Assembly: GCA_023399815.1 (NCBI GenBank)
Contig: JAEWOJ010000127.1
Coordinates: forward strand, 17,066 to 81,065
Direction of reading: 5' to 3'
Length of the DNA stretch: 64,000 nt
Origin: Pseudomonadota bacterium
Lineage (GTDB): Bacteria > Pseudomonadota > Gammaproteobacteria > Xanthomonadales > Xanthomonadaceae
Shown here: positions 49,718 to 59,679 of the stretch, piece after piece
How the letters are laid out: every line of letters begins with the position of its first letter
Position numbering within the stretch: the first letter of the stretch is position 1
Translations under genes and position numbers: made by a program
Notes under the pieces: generated by a model
Seen by the model: the letters and a program-made list of their open reading frames with translations, nothing else
Told to the model about the DNA's origin: nothing
Databases searched by the model: none

Positions 49718-50812
49718 ATGCTCGAAGCCGTTGCCCCCGCCGACATGGCGCAGCTGTCGCTGCGTATCCGCCAGCTTGCGCGCGAGGCCGGTTTCCAGCG
49801 TTGTGGGGTCAGTGGCGTCGAGCTGCGCGACGACGAGGCGCACCTGGCCGACTGGCTGGGCAAGGGCCTGTACGGGACGATGGAATGGATGGCGCGGCAT
49901 GGCGCGATGCGCGCGCGGCCGCAGGAACTGCTGCCCGGCACCGTGCGGGTGATCTCGGTGGGGCTGGACTACGGCCACAAGGACGATGCGCAGGCCTGGG
50001 CGACGCTGGGCGATGCCGAGCGCGCCTACGTCGCCCGCTACGCGCTGGGCCGCGACTACCACAAGCTGATGCGCAACCGCCTGCAGAAACTGGCCGAACG
50101 CGTCGCCGCCGAGGTCGGCCCGTTCGGGCACCGCGTGTTCGTCGATTCGGCGCCGGTGCTCGAACGCGCGCTGGCGCGCAACGCGGGGCTGGGCTGGATC
50201 GGCAAGCACACCTGCCTGATCGACAAGGAAGGCGGCTCGTGGTTCTTCCTCGGCGAGATCTACGTGGACCTGCCGCTGCCGCTGGACGCGCCGGCCACCG
50301 CCCACTGCGGCACCTGCACGCGCTGCATCGACGTCTGCCCGACCGCGGCGATCGTCGCCCCGCACCGGCTCGATGCGCGCCGCTGCATCTCCTACCTGAC
50401 CATCGAGCACGACGGCGCGATCCCGCTGGACATGCGCCCGCTGATGGGCAACCGCATCTACGGCTGCGACGACTGCCAGCTGGTATGCCCCTGGAACAAG
50501 TTCGCGCGCCGCACCGACGAACCGGACTTCCGCGCGCGCAACAACCTGGACACGGCCACGCTGCCGGAACTGTTCGCCTGGGAGGAGGACGAGTTCCTGC
50601 GCCGCACCGAAGGCAGCCCGATCCGCCGCAGCGGCCACGAACGCTGGCTGCGCAACATCGCCGTGGCGCTGGGCAACGCGGCGCCCTCGCCCGCCGCGCG
50701 GCAGGCGCTGGAAAGCCGCGCCGACCACCCTTCCGAACTGGTGCGCGAGCACGTGCAATGGGCATTGCAAAGGCACGACGAGGCACGGCATCTCCTGCAG
50801 GAGCGACTGTAG
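49718..50812 (+). CDS. queG: Epoxyqueuosine reductase QueG
   Basis: A 364-residue protein with the DUF1730 domain, cobalamin-binding region ('FVDSAPVLERALARNAGLGW') and two 4Fe-4S clusters: 'HCGTCTRCIDVCPTAAIV' and 'GCDDCQLVCPWNKF', plus the extra cysteine in 'LDARRCISYLTIEHDGAIPL'. A C-terminal HEAT-like helical tail follows. QueG reduces epoxyqueuosine to queuosine in tRNA. The final codons (LLQERL, stop) overlap the start of an intergenic palindromic repeat, so the C-terminus was probably remodelled by it. Confidence 0.95.
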   Translation: MLEAVAPADMAQLSLRIRQLAREAGFQRCGVSGVELRDDEAHLADWLGKGLYGTMEWMARHGAMRARPQELLPGTVRVISVGLDYGHKDDAQAWATLGDAERAYVARYALGRDYHKLMRNRLQKLAERVAAEVGPFGHRVFVDSAPVLERALARNAGLGWIGKHTCLIDKEGGSWFFLGEIYVDLPLPLDAPATAHCGTCTRCIDVCPTAAIVAPHRLDARRCISYLTIEHDGAIPLDMRPLMGNRIYGCDDCQLVCPWNKFARRTDEPDFRARNNLDTATLPELFAWEEDEFLRRTEGSPIRRSGHERWLRNIAVALGNAAPSPAARQALESRADHPSELVREHVQWALQRHDEARHLLQERL

Positions 50813-50820
50813 AAGCGCCT

Positions 50821-50930
50821 GTAGGAGCGACGTGAGTCGCGATGGAGCCTTCCTGCAAATGCTCCTGCAGAGCATCCATGCGCTGGGGCTCAAACAGGGC
50901 AAGCCCCTTCGCGACTCACGTCGCTCCTAC
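50821..50930. repeat. GTAGGAGCGAC-type inverted repeat
   Basis: Perfect 20-bp arms GTAGGAGCGACGTGAGTCGC (50821-50840) and its complement (50911-50930) enclose 70 bp. The same family occurs at 52448-52515 and as a single arm at about 61260-61283. It lies between queG and xseA. Confidence 0.8.
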
Positions 50931-51042
50931 ATGAAGCCCCATGCAGGAAGCCTCATGCAGGAAGCTCCTTGCCTCCAGCGTGAACCATGGCATTCCCGCC
51001 CGCGGGCAGGAACAATAGCCCTCCGTTTTCCTTCCCCTCCAC

Positions 51043-52380
51043 ATGGACCACGTCCTCACCCCCAGCCAGCTCAACACGCTCGCCCGCGACCTGCTCGAGG
51101 ACACGTTCCCGCTGGTATGGGTGGAAGGCGAGCTCGGCAATGTCAGCCGTCCGTCGTCGGGGCATCTGTACCTCACCCTGAAGGACGCGCGCGCGCAGGT
51201 GCGGGCGGCGATGTTCAGGCCCAAGAGCCAGTGGCTGAAATTCGTCCCGCGCGAAGGCCTGCGCGTGCTGGCGCGTGGCCGCCTGACCCTGTACGAGGCG
51301 CGCGGCGAGTACCAGCTGGTGCTGGACCACATGGAGGAAGCCGGCGAAGGCGCGCTGCGCCGCGCCTTCGAGGAACTCCAGGCGCGGCTGCAGGCCGAAG
51401 GCCTGTTCGACCCGGAGCGCAAGCGGCCGCTGCCGGCCCACGTGCGCCGGCTGGCGGTGATCACCTCGCCCAGCGGCGCCGCCGTGCGCGACGTGCTCAG
51501 CGTGCTGGCGCGGCGCTTCCCGCTGCTGGAAGTGGATCTGCTGCCGACCCTGGTGCAGGGCGAGGCCGCTGCCGCGCAGATCACCGCGCTGCTGCGCCGC
51601 GCCGACGCCAGCGGCCGCTACGACGCCATCCTGCTCACCCGCGGCGGCGGTTCGCTGGAGGACCTGTGGGCGTTCAACGACGAGCAGCTGGCGCGCGCCA
51701 TCGCCGCCAGCACCACGCCGGTCGTCTCGGCGGTCGGCCACGAGACCGATTTCAGCCTGTCCGACTTCGCCGCCGACCTGCGCGCGCCGACGCCCTCGGT
51801 GGCGGCCGAACTGCTGGTGCCGGACCGGCGCGACCTCGACCTGCGGGTGCGCCGGCTGCAACAGCGGCTGGCGCAGTTGCAGGCGCATGCGCTGGGACAG
51901 GCCATGCAGCGCGCCGACCGCGCCGCGCTGCGCCTGCAGGCGCAGCGGCCGCAGGCACAGTTGGCCCTGCTGCGGCAGCGCCAGGAAGCGATGTCCGCAC
52001 GCCTGAATTCCGTCTGGCAGCGACAGCTGGAACAGCGACGCACCCGCCTGGCCCATGGCAACGCGGTGCTGCGCGCGGTGCAGCCCGCACGCCGGCTGGA
52101 GCTGCTGCGCGAACGCCTCGGGACGCTGGCGCCGCGCGCGCAGGCGGCCATGGCGCGGCACCTGCAGCGCGACGCGCTGCGCCTGCGCGGCATCGCCCGC
52201 TCGCTGGAAGCGGTGAGCCCCCTGGCCACAGTGGCGCGCGGCTACACGATCCTCACCCGCGCCGACGACGGCGCGCTGGTCCGCTCCACCACGCAGGTCC
52301 AGCCCGGCGATGCGCTGCGCGCGCGCGTGGGCGACGGCGCGATGGAAGTGCAGGTCATCGCTACCCGCGAAACGCCGTAG
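51043..52380 (+). CDS. xseA: Exodeoxyribonuclease VII large subunit
   Basis: A 445-residue protein: OB-fold N-terminus '[20 protein letters not shown]', catalytic core '[20 protein letters not shown]', '[20 protein letters not shown]', '[20 protein letters not shown]' and '[15 protein letters not shown]', followed by a long coiled coil and '[20 protein letters not shown]'. With XseB it degrades single-stranded DNA. The start ATG follows 'CCTTCCCCTCCAC' without a strong ribosome binding site. No xseB is adjacent. Confidence 0.95.
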   Translation: MDHVLTPSQLNTLARDLLEDTFPLVWVEGELGNVSRPSSGHLYLTLKDARAQVRAAMFRPKSQWLKFVPREGLRVLARGRLTLYEARGEYQLVLDHMEEAGEGALRRAFEELQARLQAEGLFDPERKRPLPAHVRRLAVITSPSGAAVRDVLSVLARRFPLLEVDLLPTLVQGEAAAAQITALLRRADASGRYDAILLTRGGGSLEDLWAFNDEQLARAIAASTTPVVSAVGHETDFSLSDFAADLRAPTPSVAAELLVPDRRDLDLRVRRLQQRLAQLQAHALGQAMQRADRAALRLQAQRPQAQLALLRQRQEAMSARLNSVWQRQLEQRRTRLAHGNAVLRAVQPARRLELLRERLGTLAPRAQAAMARHLQRDALRLRGIARSLEAVSPLATVARGYTILTRADDGALVRSTTQVQPGDALRARVGDGAMEVQVIATRETP

Positions 52381-52447
52381 GAGCGGGCATCCGCCCGCGG
52401 ATGCCTGCCGGTCTGTTGGGGGTATGACCTGCGCCACCAATGCCCCT

Positions 52448-52515
52448 GTAGGAGCGACGCAAGTCGCGACCGCACTTCGTCGGGGAAGCCCCATCGCGAC
52501 TCGCGTCGCTCCTAC
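52448..52515. repeat. GTAGGAGCGAC-type inverted repeat
   Basis: Arms 52448-52469 and 52494-52515 pair with one mismatch; same family as the element at 50821-50930. It separates xseA from the convergent M48 peptidase gene. Confidence 0.75.
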
Positions 52516-52547
52516 AGGGTTCCTACGGCGTCCCTGCGGGATGCGTT

Positions 52548-53447
52548 TCAGCGCGCCTTGGCCGTTTCGCAGAACCGCTGCCGGTACTCCATCGCCTTGG
52601 GCATCAGCGCCTGCAGGTTCTGGATGCGGGTGCCGGGGTTGGGGTGGGTCGAGGCGAATTCCGGCGGCGCCTGGCCGCCGCTGGCCGCGCTCATGCGCTC
52701 CCACAGCGGCACCGCCTCCTCGGGATTGAAGCAGGCCGCGGCGGCCAGCATCAGGCCCACTTCGTCGGCCTGGGTTTCGTGGCTGCGCGCATAGGGCAGC
52801 AGGTAGCCATAGCCGAAGGCCGACATCAGCATCTGTTGCTGCTGCGCGTCCATGCCGCCGGCGGCGCCGGCCGCCTGCCCGATCTCGGTCAGCTTCTGCT
52901 GGGCCATGCGCTGCGCGCCGTGGCGCAGCAGGGCGTGGGCGATCTCGTGGCCCATCACCACCGCCATCGCGTCGGCGTTGCGCGCCACCGGCACCAGCCC
53001 GGTATAGACCGCCATCTTGCCGCCGGGCAGGCAGAACGCGTTGGCCTGGTCGGACTGCAGCACGTTCACCTCCCAGTCGAAGCTGCGCGAGAAATGGTTG
53101 GGCGGCTGGCCGTGCTCGGTCGCCAGCGCGGTTTCCACCACGTCGACCTTGGCGATCAGCCGGTTGGCGATCTCGCGGATCTGCCGCGCCACCTGCGAAT
53201 TCGGATCGACCGGCCGCTCCTGCGAGATGATCTGCTGGTAGGCCTGCAACCCCAGCGCCTTTTCGCCTTCGGCGTCGAGCGACTTGTCGATCAGCACCTT
53301 CTCGCCGGTATACGGGTCCACCGTGCGGTTGCTGAAGTAATAGCAGCCGCCATAGATCGCGAAGCCGAGCAGTATCAGCCAGCGCAGGCTGCCGCCCACG
53401 CCACGCCGCCGGGGATCGCGCTGGTTGCCGAGGGGATCTTGTCGCAT
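52548..53447 (-). CDS. M48-family metallopeptidase, membrane-anchored
   Basis: A 299-residue protein with one N-terminal membrane helix ('LRWLILLGFAIYGGCYYFSN') and an M48 peptidase domain: 'QANAFCLPGGKMAVYTGLVP', active site 'AMAVVMGHEIAHALLRHGAQ' (HExxH) and third ligand Glu in 'SHETQADEVGLMLAAAACF'. The C-terminal 'STHPNPGTRIQNLQALMPKA' is the M48/LoiP-type ending. Likely periplasm-facing and acting on envelope proteins. The start was set at the second methionine, which precedes a basic stretch and the helix. Confidence 0.9.
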   Translation of the reverse strand: MRQDPLGNQRDPRRRGVGGSLRWLILLGFAIYGGCYYFSNRTVDPYTGEKVLIDKSLDAEGEKALGLQAYQQIISQERPVDPNSQVARQIREIANRLIAKVDVVETALATEHGQPPNHFSRSFDWEVNVLQSDQANAFCLPGGKMAVYTGLVPVARNADAMAVVMGHEIAHALLRHGAQRMAQQKLTEIGQAAGAAGGMDAQQQQMLMSAFGYGYLLPYARSHETQADEVGLMLAAAACFNPEEAVPLWERMSAASGGQAPPEFASTHPNPGTRIQNLQALMPKAMEYRQRFCETAKAR

Positions 53448-53498
53448 CGGAGGCTCCGCTTGGGTCAAGCCGCGCCGCAAGGCGCGTGGGTCTGCCGG

Positions 53499-53696
53499 TC
53501 AGGCCGGTGAAGAGGTTCTGCCATGCGTACTTTTACGTGACCTGGCAATCGCCAGGAAGACAACGCCGAGCGCGATGCACGAGGGAGCCAGCGCCCCGAA
53601 AACCGTCAGGCGGGTGGCCAGGCCGACGAGAAGCAACGTCATCCCGTTGGCGAGGAAGACGAAGCCGGGAATCAGAAGGCGCTTGACCGGGTTCAC
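53499..53696 (-). CDS. Small two-helix membrane protein
   Basis: A 65-residue frame encoding two hydrophobic helices ('LLIPGFVFLANGMTLLLVGL' and 'GALAPSCIALGVVFLAIARS') and a basic tail. It lies 58 bp downstream of the SUMF-domain lipoprotein gene in the same direction. The hydrophobic pattern and position support a real gene, but I do not know the family. Confidence 0.55.
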   Translation of the reverse strand: MNPVKRLLIPGFVFLANGMTLLLVGLATRLTVFGALAPSCIALGVVFLAIARSRKSTHGRTSSPA

Positions 53697-53754
53697 GGTG
53701 ATGCTCCCTGTGCGGCCCGATGCCGGGCGATCCGCTGTCGATGGTAGCGCCGCG

Positions 53755-55638
53755 TCAGATGCCGCGCACCAGCCGGAAGCCGATGCGTGCGCTGGTCACG
53801 TCCGAGTCCTGCGACAGGCGCCAGGCGGCGCGGGTCTGCTCGGGGGCGTTGGCCCAGTTGCCGCCGCGGACCACCCGCTGCCGGCAGCCCGGGTTGTACC
53901 AGGCCGCGCCGTCGGGCGGCGCGCGCCGGTAGCTGGCGTGCCAGCAGTCGGCCACCCATTCGCTGAGATTGCCGGCCATGTCGTGCAGGCCCCAGGCGTT
54001 GGGACGGAAGCTGGCCGTCGGCGCCGCGCCCCAGTAGCCGTCGCCGTAGCCGACGAAGGCGTTCTTCCAGTGGCGCCCGCTGGGCGAGACGTCCTGCCCG
54101 CCGGTGAAGTTGCCGCTGCCTTCCGGCGGCACGCCGGCGTCGCCCCACGGATAGCGGCCGCTCGTGCCCGCGCGCAGCGCGTATTCGAATTCCGCCTCGC
54201 TCGGCAGCCGGTAGTAACGGCCGGTCTGCGCCGACAGCCAGGCCGCGTAGGCTTCGGCGTCGCGCACGCTGACATGCATCACCGGGTTGTCCGCCGGCGC
54301 CTTGGCGCCGTTGTAGCCGGACTGCCAGTCCGCGCCGTTGCGGCGTACGAAGTTGCCGCTGCGCTCGTCGTAGACGATGGAATGCCCGCGCCGGGTCGCC
54401 CGGGGACGCGCGTTGGTCGCCGCCACGAAACGGCCGAACTCGGCCACCGTGACTTCGGTGATCGACATGGCGAAGCCGCGGTCGAAGCGCACGTAATGCT
54501 GCGGACGCTCGGCGTCGCTGGCGCCCGGCTCGCCGTAGCCGGCGCCCATCTGGAAGCCGCCATGCGGGACGACGATCATCTGCGGCCCGCGCCCACCGTC
54601 CTGCAGCGCATCGGTGAACACCTGGCCGGGGCGGAAGCTGCCGTAATGCGCGACCAGGTCGATGCGCTGCCGCAGCACCGCCACTGCTTCGTCGCCGGGC
54701 ACGGCGATGCGCAGCGCCCGTTCGAGCTTCTCGCGCGCGTCCTTGAGCCCCTTGGGCGAGGTGAGATCGCGCAGGCCGCCATCGCGCAGCGCGACCAGCT
54801 GCGCCTCGCGCATGGTCTCGATCCGCACCCGCGCGTCGGCCACGGTCGGCGCGTCCGCCCGGATGTGCGAGGCGCGCTGCAGCCAGTCCAGCGCTGCGTC
54901 GAAATCGGCGTGCGCGGCGGCATTCTCCGCCTGCCGGATCAGCCCGCTTTCCACCGCCGCCAGCCCCTGCCGGGCGCGGCTGTTGCCCGGGTCCAGCGCC
55001 AGCACCTCGGTGAATGCGGCGACCGCGCCGCCGGCCTCGTCCAGGCTGCCCCGGCGCAGCGCATCCTCGCCGGAACGGTTCAGCGCCAGCAGCCGCCGTG
55101 CCGCCTGCACGCGCTGCTGCAGCTGCAGTTCCAGCGTGCCCTCCGGCGCCAGGTACACGGCCACCGCGGCCTGCTCGGCGGCATCGGCAAGAGCCTGGCG
55201 CTGGCTGTCCGGCTGCTCCAGCAGGTTGCGGATCGACGCCAGCAGGCGCGTGCGCGCCTTCTCCAGTCCGCGCTTCGCCTCGCGCTCCTGCGGCCGCAGC
55301 GACAGCACCGCCAGGTACAGCGGGATGGCATCGTCCGCATTCTGGTACAGGCGTCCTTCGGCCAGCGCGGTTCCGGCCCGGCGCAGCGCATCGCGCACGC
55401 CCTCCGGCTGCAGCGCGACCGTGGGCGGCGTCCACGGAGGCAACGGGATGGCCGCGGCATCCGGCACGGCAGCGGTCCGTGCCGCGACCGGAGCAACCGG
55501 CGCGGCGGGCGCGGCCGCGACGCGCTCCGGCACCACCGCCGGCGCGGCGGGCGGCGCTGGCCTGCAGGCGGTGCAGACCAGCGCGGCATACAAAGCCACG
55601 CGGGCCAACTGGCCGGTTGTACGCAAACTTCCTCCCAT
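53755..55638 (-). CDS. Lipoprotein with C-terminal SUMF1/formylglycine-generating-enzyme-like domain
   Basis: A 627-residue protein. The N-terminus has a lipoprotein signal ('VALYAALVCTACRPAPPAAP', cysteine after VCTA). Residues about 70-330 are helical, TPR-like repeats ('DFDAALDWLQRASHIRADAP'). The C-terminal 270 residues form a SUMF1 domain ('MIVVPHGGFQMGAGYGEPGA', 'VTVAEFGRFVAATNARPRAT', 'YRLPSEAEFEYALRAGTSGR', 'WGLHDMAGNLSEWVADCWHA', 'RVVRGGNWANAPEQTRAAWR'). The copper-binding cysteine pair of true formylglycine enzymes is not clear, so it is probably a non-catalytic or binding homologue at the envelope. Confidence 0.85.
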   Translation of the reverse strand: MGGSLRTTGQLARVALYAALVCTACRPAPPAAPAVVPERVAAAPAAPVAPVAARTAAVPDAAAIPLPPWTPPTVALQPEGVRDALRRAGTALAEGRLYQNADDAIPLYLAVLSLRPQEREAKRGLEKARTRLLASIRNLLEQPDSQRQALADAAEQAAVAVYLAPEGTLELQLQQRVQAARRLLALNRSGEDALRRGSLDEAGGAVAAFTEVLALDPGNSRARQGLAAVESGLIRQAENAAAHADFDAALDWLQRASHIRADAPTVADARVRIETMREAQLVALRDGGLRDLTSPKGLKDAREKLERALRIAVPGDEAVAVLRQRIDLVAHYGSFRPGQVFTDALQDGGRGPQMIVVPHGGFQMGAGYGEPGASDAERPQHYVRFDRGFAMSITEVTVAEFGRFVAATNARPRATRRGHSIVYDERSGNFVRRNGADWQSGYNGAKAPADNPVMHVSVRDAEAYAAWLSAQTGRYYRLPSEAEFEYALRAGTSGRYPWGDAGVPPEGSGNFTGGQDVSPSGRHWKNAFVGYGDGYWGAAPTASFRPNAWGLHDMAGNLSEWVADCWHASYRRAPPDGAAWYNPGCRQRVVRGGNWANAPEQTRAAWRLSQDSDVTSARIGFRLVRGI

Positions 55639-55721
55639 TACGGCCCCTGCGCGCTCGGGTGCGCTGCGACGTTAGGCTATTCTCGCCTGCCTGGGCAAAC
55701 CCTGCAGTTGATGGAATACAC

Positions 55722-56816
55722 GTGGCTCACTGGATCAAACACCCGGCGGAACTGGAAGAGCGCTACCGCCAGCGCCCCGACCGCATCGGGCTGGACACCG
55801 AGTTCATCCGCGAACGCACCTACTGGCCGCAGCTGGCGCTGGTGCAGATGGCGGTGGGCGATGAAATCCTGCTGATCGACCCGCTGGCGCCGGGCATGAC
55901 CGACGCCCTGCGCCCGTGGCTGGAAGACGCGTCCATCCTCAAGGTCATGCACAGCGCCAGCGAGGACCTGGTCGCGTTCAAGTGCGCGTGCGGCGCCCTG
56001 CCGCGCCCGCTGTTCGACACCCAGATCGGCGCCGCGCTGGCCGGCATCGGCGGCGGCATGGGCTACCAGAAGCTGGTCGCGCAGATCACCGGCGTCACCC
56101 TGCCCAAGGGCGAGACGCGCTCGGACTGGATGCGCCGCCCGCTGTCGGACGCGCAGCTCGAATACGCCGCCGACGACGTCGAACACCTGTTCGCGCTGCA
56201 CGATGCGATCGACGCGCGCCTGCGCGAACTCGGCCGCCAGGAATGGCTGCAGGACGACGCGCGGCGCCTGCTCGCGTCCGTGGAGCAGGACGAGGGCGAC
56301 CAGTGGCCGCACCTGTCCATGCGCGCGTCGCAGTTCCTCGAGCCGGATGCGCAGCGTCGCCTGCTGCGGCTGCTGCGCTGGCGCGACCAGCAGGCCCGGA
56401 GCAGCGACAGGCCGCGCAGCTGGATCCTGGACAACGAACTGGCCACCGCGCTCGCACGCACGCCGCCGGCCGACTACGACGCCCTGCTGCAACTGTTCGA
56501 GCGCTTCCCCAAGGCGCCGCGCAAATTGGCGCAGGCCGTGTGGCAGGCCCTGCAGACGCCGCTGCCGGACGAAGACCAGGCGCCGCAGGCGCTGGCCGCC
56601 ACCGACGGCAACAAGGCCGCCCTCAAGCGCCTGCAGGACGCGGTGGCCCGCCGCACCGCCGAACTAGGCCTGCCCGACGGCCTGCTCGCCTCGCGCAAGC
56701 ACCTGGAAGCGCTGCTGGACGGCGGCCCCTGGCCGGTCGCGCTCGGCGGCTGGCGACGCGAGCAGTTGCAGGCATTGCTGCTGCCCCTCTTGGCGCCGGC
56801 GCCGGCATCGCGTTAG
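55722..56816 (+). CDS. rnd: Ribonuclease D
   Basis: A 364-residue 3'-exonuclease of the DEDD family: '[20 protein letters not shown]' (Asp-x-Glu), '[20 protein letters not shown]', '[20 protein letters not shown]' and '[20 protein letters not shown]' (the Tyr-x3-Asp motif), followed by HRDC domains. It trims tRNA precursors. A GTG at 55722 starts the family N-terminus '[20 protein letters not shown]'; the frame upstream is open only as antisense of the SUMF gene. tRNA-Ala follows 79 bp downstream. Confidence 0.93.
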   Translation: MAHWIKHPAELEERYRQRPDRIGLDTEFIRERTYWPQLALVQMAVGDEILLIDPLAPGMTDALRPWLEDASILKVMHSASEDLVAFKCACGALPRPLFDTQIGAALAGIGGGMGYQKLVAQITGVTLPKGETRSDWMRRPLSDAQLEYAADDVEHLFALHDAIDARLRELGRQEWLQDDARRLLASVEQDEGDQWPHLSMRASQFLEPDAQRRLLRLLRWRDQQARSSDRPRSWILDNELATALARTPPADYDALLQLFERFPKAPRKLAQAVWQALQTPLPDEDQAPQALAATDGNKAALKRLQDAVARRTAELGLPDGLLASRKHLEALLDGGPWPVALGGWRREQLQALLLPLLAPAPASR

Positions 56817-56894
56817 AATTCGCGGGCCACGTGAAACGGTAGCGCGGCTGGAGGGACATCCATCCTCATCCAGCATGCGGTCACCGCGAAACCT

Positions 56895-56970
<76 letters not shown>

Positions 56971-56975
56971 ATACG

Positions 56976-57006
56976 AAAAACCCCGGGTATCCCCCGGGGT
57001 TTTTTC
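56976..57006. terminator. Bidirectional terminator after tRNA-Ala and the GGDEF gene
   Basis: AAAAACCCCGGG and CCCGGGGTTTTTT flank a short loop, giving a strong hairpin with T-tracts in both directions. It serves the rightward tRNA-Ala and the leftward GGDEF gene that ends at 57046. Confidence 0.88.
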
Positions 57007-57045
57007 TTGCCTCGACGCCGGACCGGCAACGTCCGTGCCGATGGC

Positions 57046-58602
57046 TCAGGCCATCGGCGCGTGGACCTCGACCCGGTTGCGGCCGCCGCGCTTGGCCGCG
57101 TAGAGCCGCTCGTCGGCGTTCTTGAACACGCTGGCGATGCCCTCGCCGCTCTCCGGCCAGCCGGCCACGCCGAGCGATACCGTCACCTGCCCGACCGGCG
57201 GCATGCTGGCCTGCTCCACCTGCAGGCGCAGCCGCTCGGCCACCTGCGCGGCGCTGGCCACCGACGCGCCGGGCAGCAGCAGCACGAACTCCTCGCCGCC
57301 GACGCGGCAGGGCACGTCGCCCGTGCGCGAGACATCCTGCATGTGCATGGCCAGCTGCCGCAGGACCAGGTCGCCGACATCGTGGCCCCAGGTATCGTTG
57401 ACCTGCTTGAAATGGTCGATGTCCAGCGAGACGACCGCGAACGGCGTTCCCTTCTCCTCCAGCGCCTGCAACGCGGCCTGCAGGTGGCGGCGGTTGCCCA
57501 GCCCGGTCAGCGGATCGGTGTTCACGTCCTCGCGCAGCTTGGTGATGCTCTTCTGGAACAGGCCGATGCCGAGCAGCATCGCTTTCTTCAGTTCGCGCGA
57601 CTCGAAATACCAGGAACGCACGGAACGGATGTTCTGCGTGGTCTCGGGCTGGTCCATGGTGCGCGCGCCGTCGGCGAGCATATGCAGCGGGCGGGCGATG
57701 ACGCGCGCGCACCACCACAGCAGCAGCACCGTGGCCGCGGCCAGCGGCAGGGTCTTGAACAGCACCGTGCGCATCAGCGAGGTCAGCGGCGCCAGCGTGG
57801 CGTCGCGCGGGCGCTGGGCGATGACGCCCCAGCCCGTCGCGCCGACCGGCGCGTAGCCGGCCAGCATCGCGATCCCCTTGCTGTTGACGATCGCCGCCGT
57901 CCCGCTGCCGCCCTGGACCACCGCGTCGACCGCCGCGTTGCCGCGCACCACCATGCCGATGCGGTCGCTGTCGGGGTGGTAGATGATCTGCCCGTCCCGG
58001 TCGACCACGTACAGGTAGGAACCGTCGCGGTAGAAGTGCTGGCCCAGCAGGTGGTCGAGGATGTTTTCCTTCTGCAGGTGGATGGCGCCGCCGATCGCCC
58101 CGAGGAAACCGCCCTGCGGGTCGCGGACCGGGCTGACCATCAGGACGATGAAATTGCCGGCCGCGGAGAGATAGGGCTGGCTGATCAGCTGCTGGCGCGA
58201 GCGGATCGATGCCTTGACCGCGGCGCTGGCGAGGGTCCGCCCCTGCATCTGCAGCGTTTCCGGCGAGGTCGCCAGTACCTTGCCCGTGTCGTCGAAGATG
58301 ACGATGGAATTGAAGCTCTTGCTCATCAGGCGCAGCCGCGCCGCTTCCCTGCCGAGCGCCTCCGCATCGTCCATCCGCCCGGCCAGGAGCTGGGCGGTGT
58401 ATTCCAGCTGCAGCTGGGCCGACTGGATGAAATCGTCGGTGCTCTTGGCGAGCTTGGTCGCATACGCCAGGTTGCCTTCCAGCGTGCTGTCCATCAGTTG
58501 CTGGCGCTGCACCTGGTAGCTGGCGTGGAGCGTGTTGGCGAATGGCAGGAAGGCGCCGAGCAGGGCCAGCCCCAGTATCAGTTTGCGCAGGTCTACCGCC
58601 AT
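57046..58602 (-). CDS. Membrane diguanylate cyclase with dCache-type sensor
   Basis: A 518-residue protein: membrane helix near the start ('[20 protein letters not shown]'), a long periplasmic sensor region resembling a double Cache domain ('[20 protein letters not shown]', '[20 protein letters not shown]'), a second membrane helix ('[20 protein letters not shown]') and a GGDEF domain ('[20 protein letters not shown]', '[20 protein letters not shown]', active site '[11 protein letters not shown]'). GGEEF is catalytically competent. There is no EAL domain. The start at 58602 gives the normal membrane-in N-terminus; longer frames upstream run into tRNA-Phe. Confidence 0.9.
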   Translation of the reverse strand: MAVDLRKLILGLALLGAFLPFANTLHASYQVQRQQLMDSTLEGNLAYATKLAKSTDDFIQSAQLQLEYTAQLLAGRMDDAEALGREAARLRLMSKSFNSIVIFDDTGKVLATSPETLQMQGRTLASAAVKASIRSRQQLISQPYLSAAGNFIVLMVSPVRDPQGGFLGAIGGAIHLQKENILDHLLGQHFYRDGSYLYVVDRDGQIIYHPDSDRIGMVVRGNAAVDAVVQGGSGTAAIVNSKGIAMLAGYAPVGATGWGVIAQRPRDATLAPLTSLMRTVLFKTLPLAAATVLLLWWCARVIARPLHMLADGARTMDQPETTQNIRSVRSWYFESRELKKAMLLGIGLFQKSITKLREDVNTDPLTGLGNRRHLQAALQALEEKGTPFAVVSLDIDHFKQVNDTWGHDVGDLVLRQLAMHMQDVSRTGDVPCRVGGEEFVLLLPGASVASAAQVAERLRLQVEQASMPPVGQVTVSLGVAGWPESGEGIASVFKNADERLYAAKRGGRNRVEVHAPMA

Positions 58603-58703
58603 CGTCGCTCCCACTTCGGTGATGGCCGGAGCCACGGCCACCGCGGCCGGCCCGTCGCCATGCGCCATGACCATCGCACGACCGGCACGCGCCCGTACAA
58701 ACG

Positions 58704-58731
58704 AAAAGGGCCTGCATTTCTGCAGGCCCTT
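58704..58731 (-). terminator. tRNA-Phe terminator
   Basis: Leftward: AGGGCCTGCA-GAAA-TGCAGGCCC followed by TTTTCG, eight bases beyond the tRNA-Phe CCA end. Confidence 0.85.
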
Positions 58732-58739
58732 CGGATTCG

Positions 58740-58815
58740 TGGTGGCCGGGGAGGGAATCGAACCCCCGACACGGGGATTTTCAATCCCCTGCTCTACCAA
58801 CTGAGCTACCCGGCC
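58740..58815 (-). tRNA. tRNA-Phe (anticodon GAA)
   Basis: A 76-nt cloverleaf read leftward: acceptor GGCCGGG/CCCGGCC with encoded ACCA end, D arm GCTCAGTTGGTAGAGC, anticodon stem GGGGA/TCCCC with loop TTGAAAA (anticodon GAA), T arm GGGGG-TTCGATT-CCCTC-type. All conserved positions are present. Confidence 0.95.
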
Positions 58816-59070
58816 ACTTTGTTTTCGCGACGTTCCCGCCGGCGAGGACGCGCATGATACGGATGTCTCCGGGTTTCGGCAAGGGATATCCGAAAGTTTT
58901 TTCGGCGCGCCCGCCATCGGCCGTTTCCGCGCATGCATCCCGCCTGTTGCGCCGATTCCGCGGCGCGCCGTCGATGACCTGCGCAGGGCTCCACGGAGGC
59001 CGGCAACAAAACCTTTACTTCGCCGCGCGCGGCTTTGCATAGCCTGCGTCCGACCCACGGAGGCCAGACC

Positions 59071-59610
59071 ATGCACCATCGCCTGCTCCTGTCGTTGCCG
59101 TTCTCGCTGCTGCTCTCCACCACCGCGCTGGCGGCAGCGCCGGTCGATTCGGTCGAACGCTTCGAGCTGGACCGCTACGCCGGCCAATGGCACGAGATCG
59201 CCCACCTGCCGGTGTCGTTCCAGAAGAAGTGCGTGGCGGACATCACCGCCAGCTACCGGCTGCGCGCCGACGGCCGCATCAGCGTGCTCAACCGCTGCCG
59301 CACGGCCGACGGCGACATGATCGAGGCCGAGGGCGTCGCCCGTCCGGTCGCGGGGCATCCGGCGCGCCTGCAGGTCCGTTTCGCGCCGGACTGGCTGTCG
59401 TGGCTGCCATGGGTGTGGGCCGACTACTGGGTGATCGCGCTGGATCCGGACTACCAGTGGGCGATGGTCGGCGAGCCCGGGTGCAGGTACCTGTGGATAC
59501 TGTCGCGCACACCGTCGATGGACGACGCCCTGCTCGAACGGCTCAAGCGGCAGGCCGCCGGCATGGGCTACGAACTGGCGCCCCTGAAGGTGATGGCGCC
59601 GACAAGGTAA
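59071..59610 (+). CDS. Bacterial lipocalin (Blc-type)
   Basis: A 179-residue protein with a cleaved signal peptide ('LLLSLPFSLLLSTTALAAAP') and a lipocalin fold: first conserved region 'FELDRYAGQWHEIAHLPVSF' (GxW), second 'ALDPDYQWAMVGEPGCRYLW' (TDY-like) and third 'ILSRTPSMDD' (Arg). Bacterial lipocalins bind hydrophobic molecules such as lysophospholipids at the envelope. The signal lacks a lipobox cysteine, so it is probably soluble in the periplasm, unlike the E. coli Blc lipoprotein. The second in-frame ATG was chosen for its signal peptide. Confidence 0.87.
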   Translation: MHHRLLLSLPFSLLLSTTALAAAPVDSVERFELDRYAGQWHEIAHLPVSFQKKCVADITASYRLRADGRISVLNRCRTADGDMIEAEGVARPVAGHPARLQVRFAPDWLSWLPWVWADYWVIALDPDYQWAMVGEPGCRYLWILSRTPSMDDALLERLKRQAAGMGYELAPLKVMAPTR

Positions 59611-59679
59611 TGCTGGCCGCTGGCCGGCAACCCGGCAAACACGCCTCCTCGCATTACCCAACAGCCATCGGCGCCACGT

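Noticed and set aside
53425..55875. 816-codon frame antisense to the SUMF-domain lipoprotein gene
   Set aside because: Shadow frame; the minus strand encodes a complete lipoprotein signal plus SUMF1 domain.
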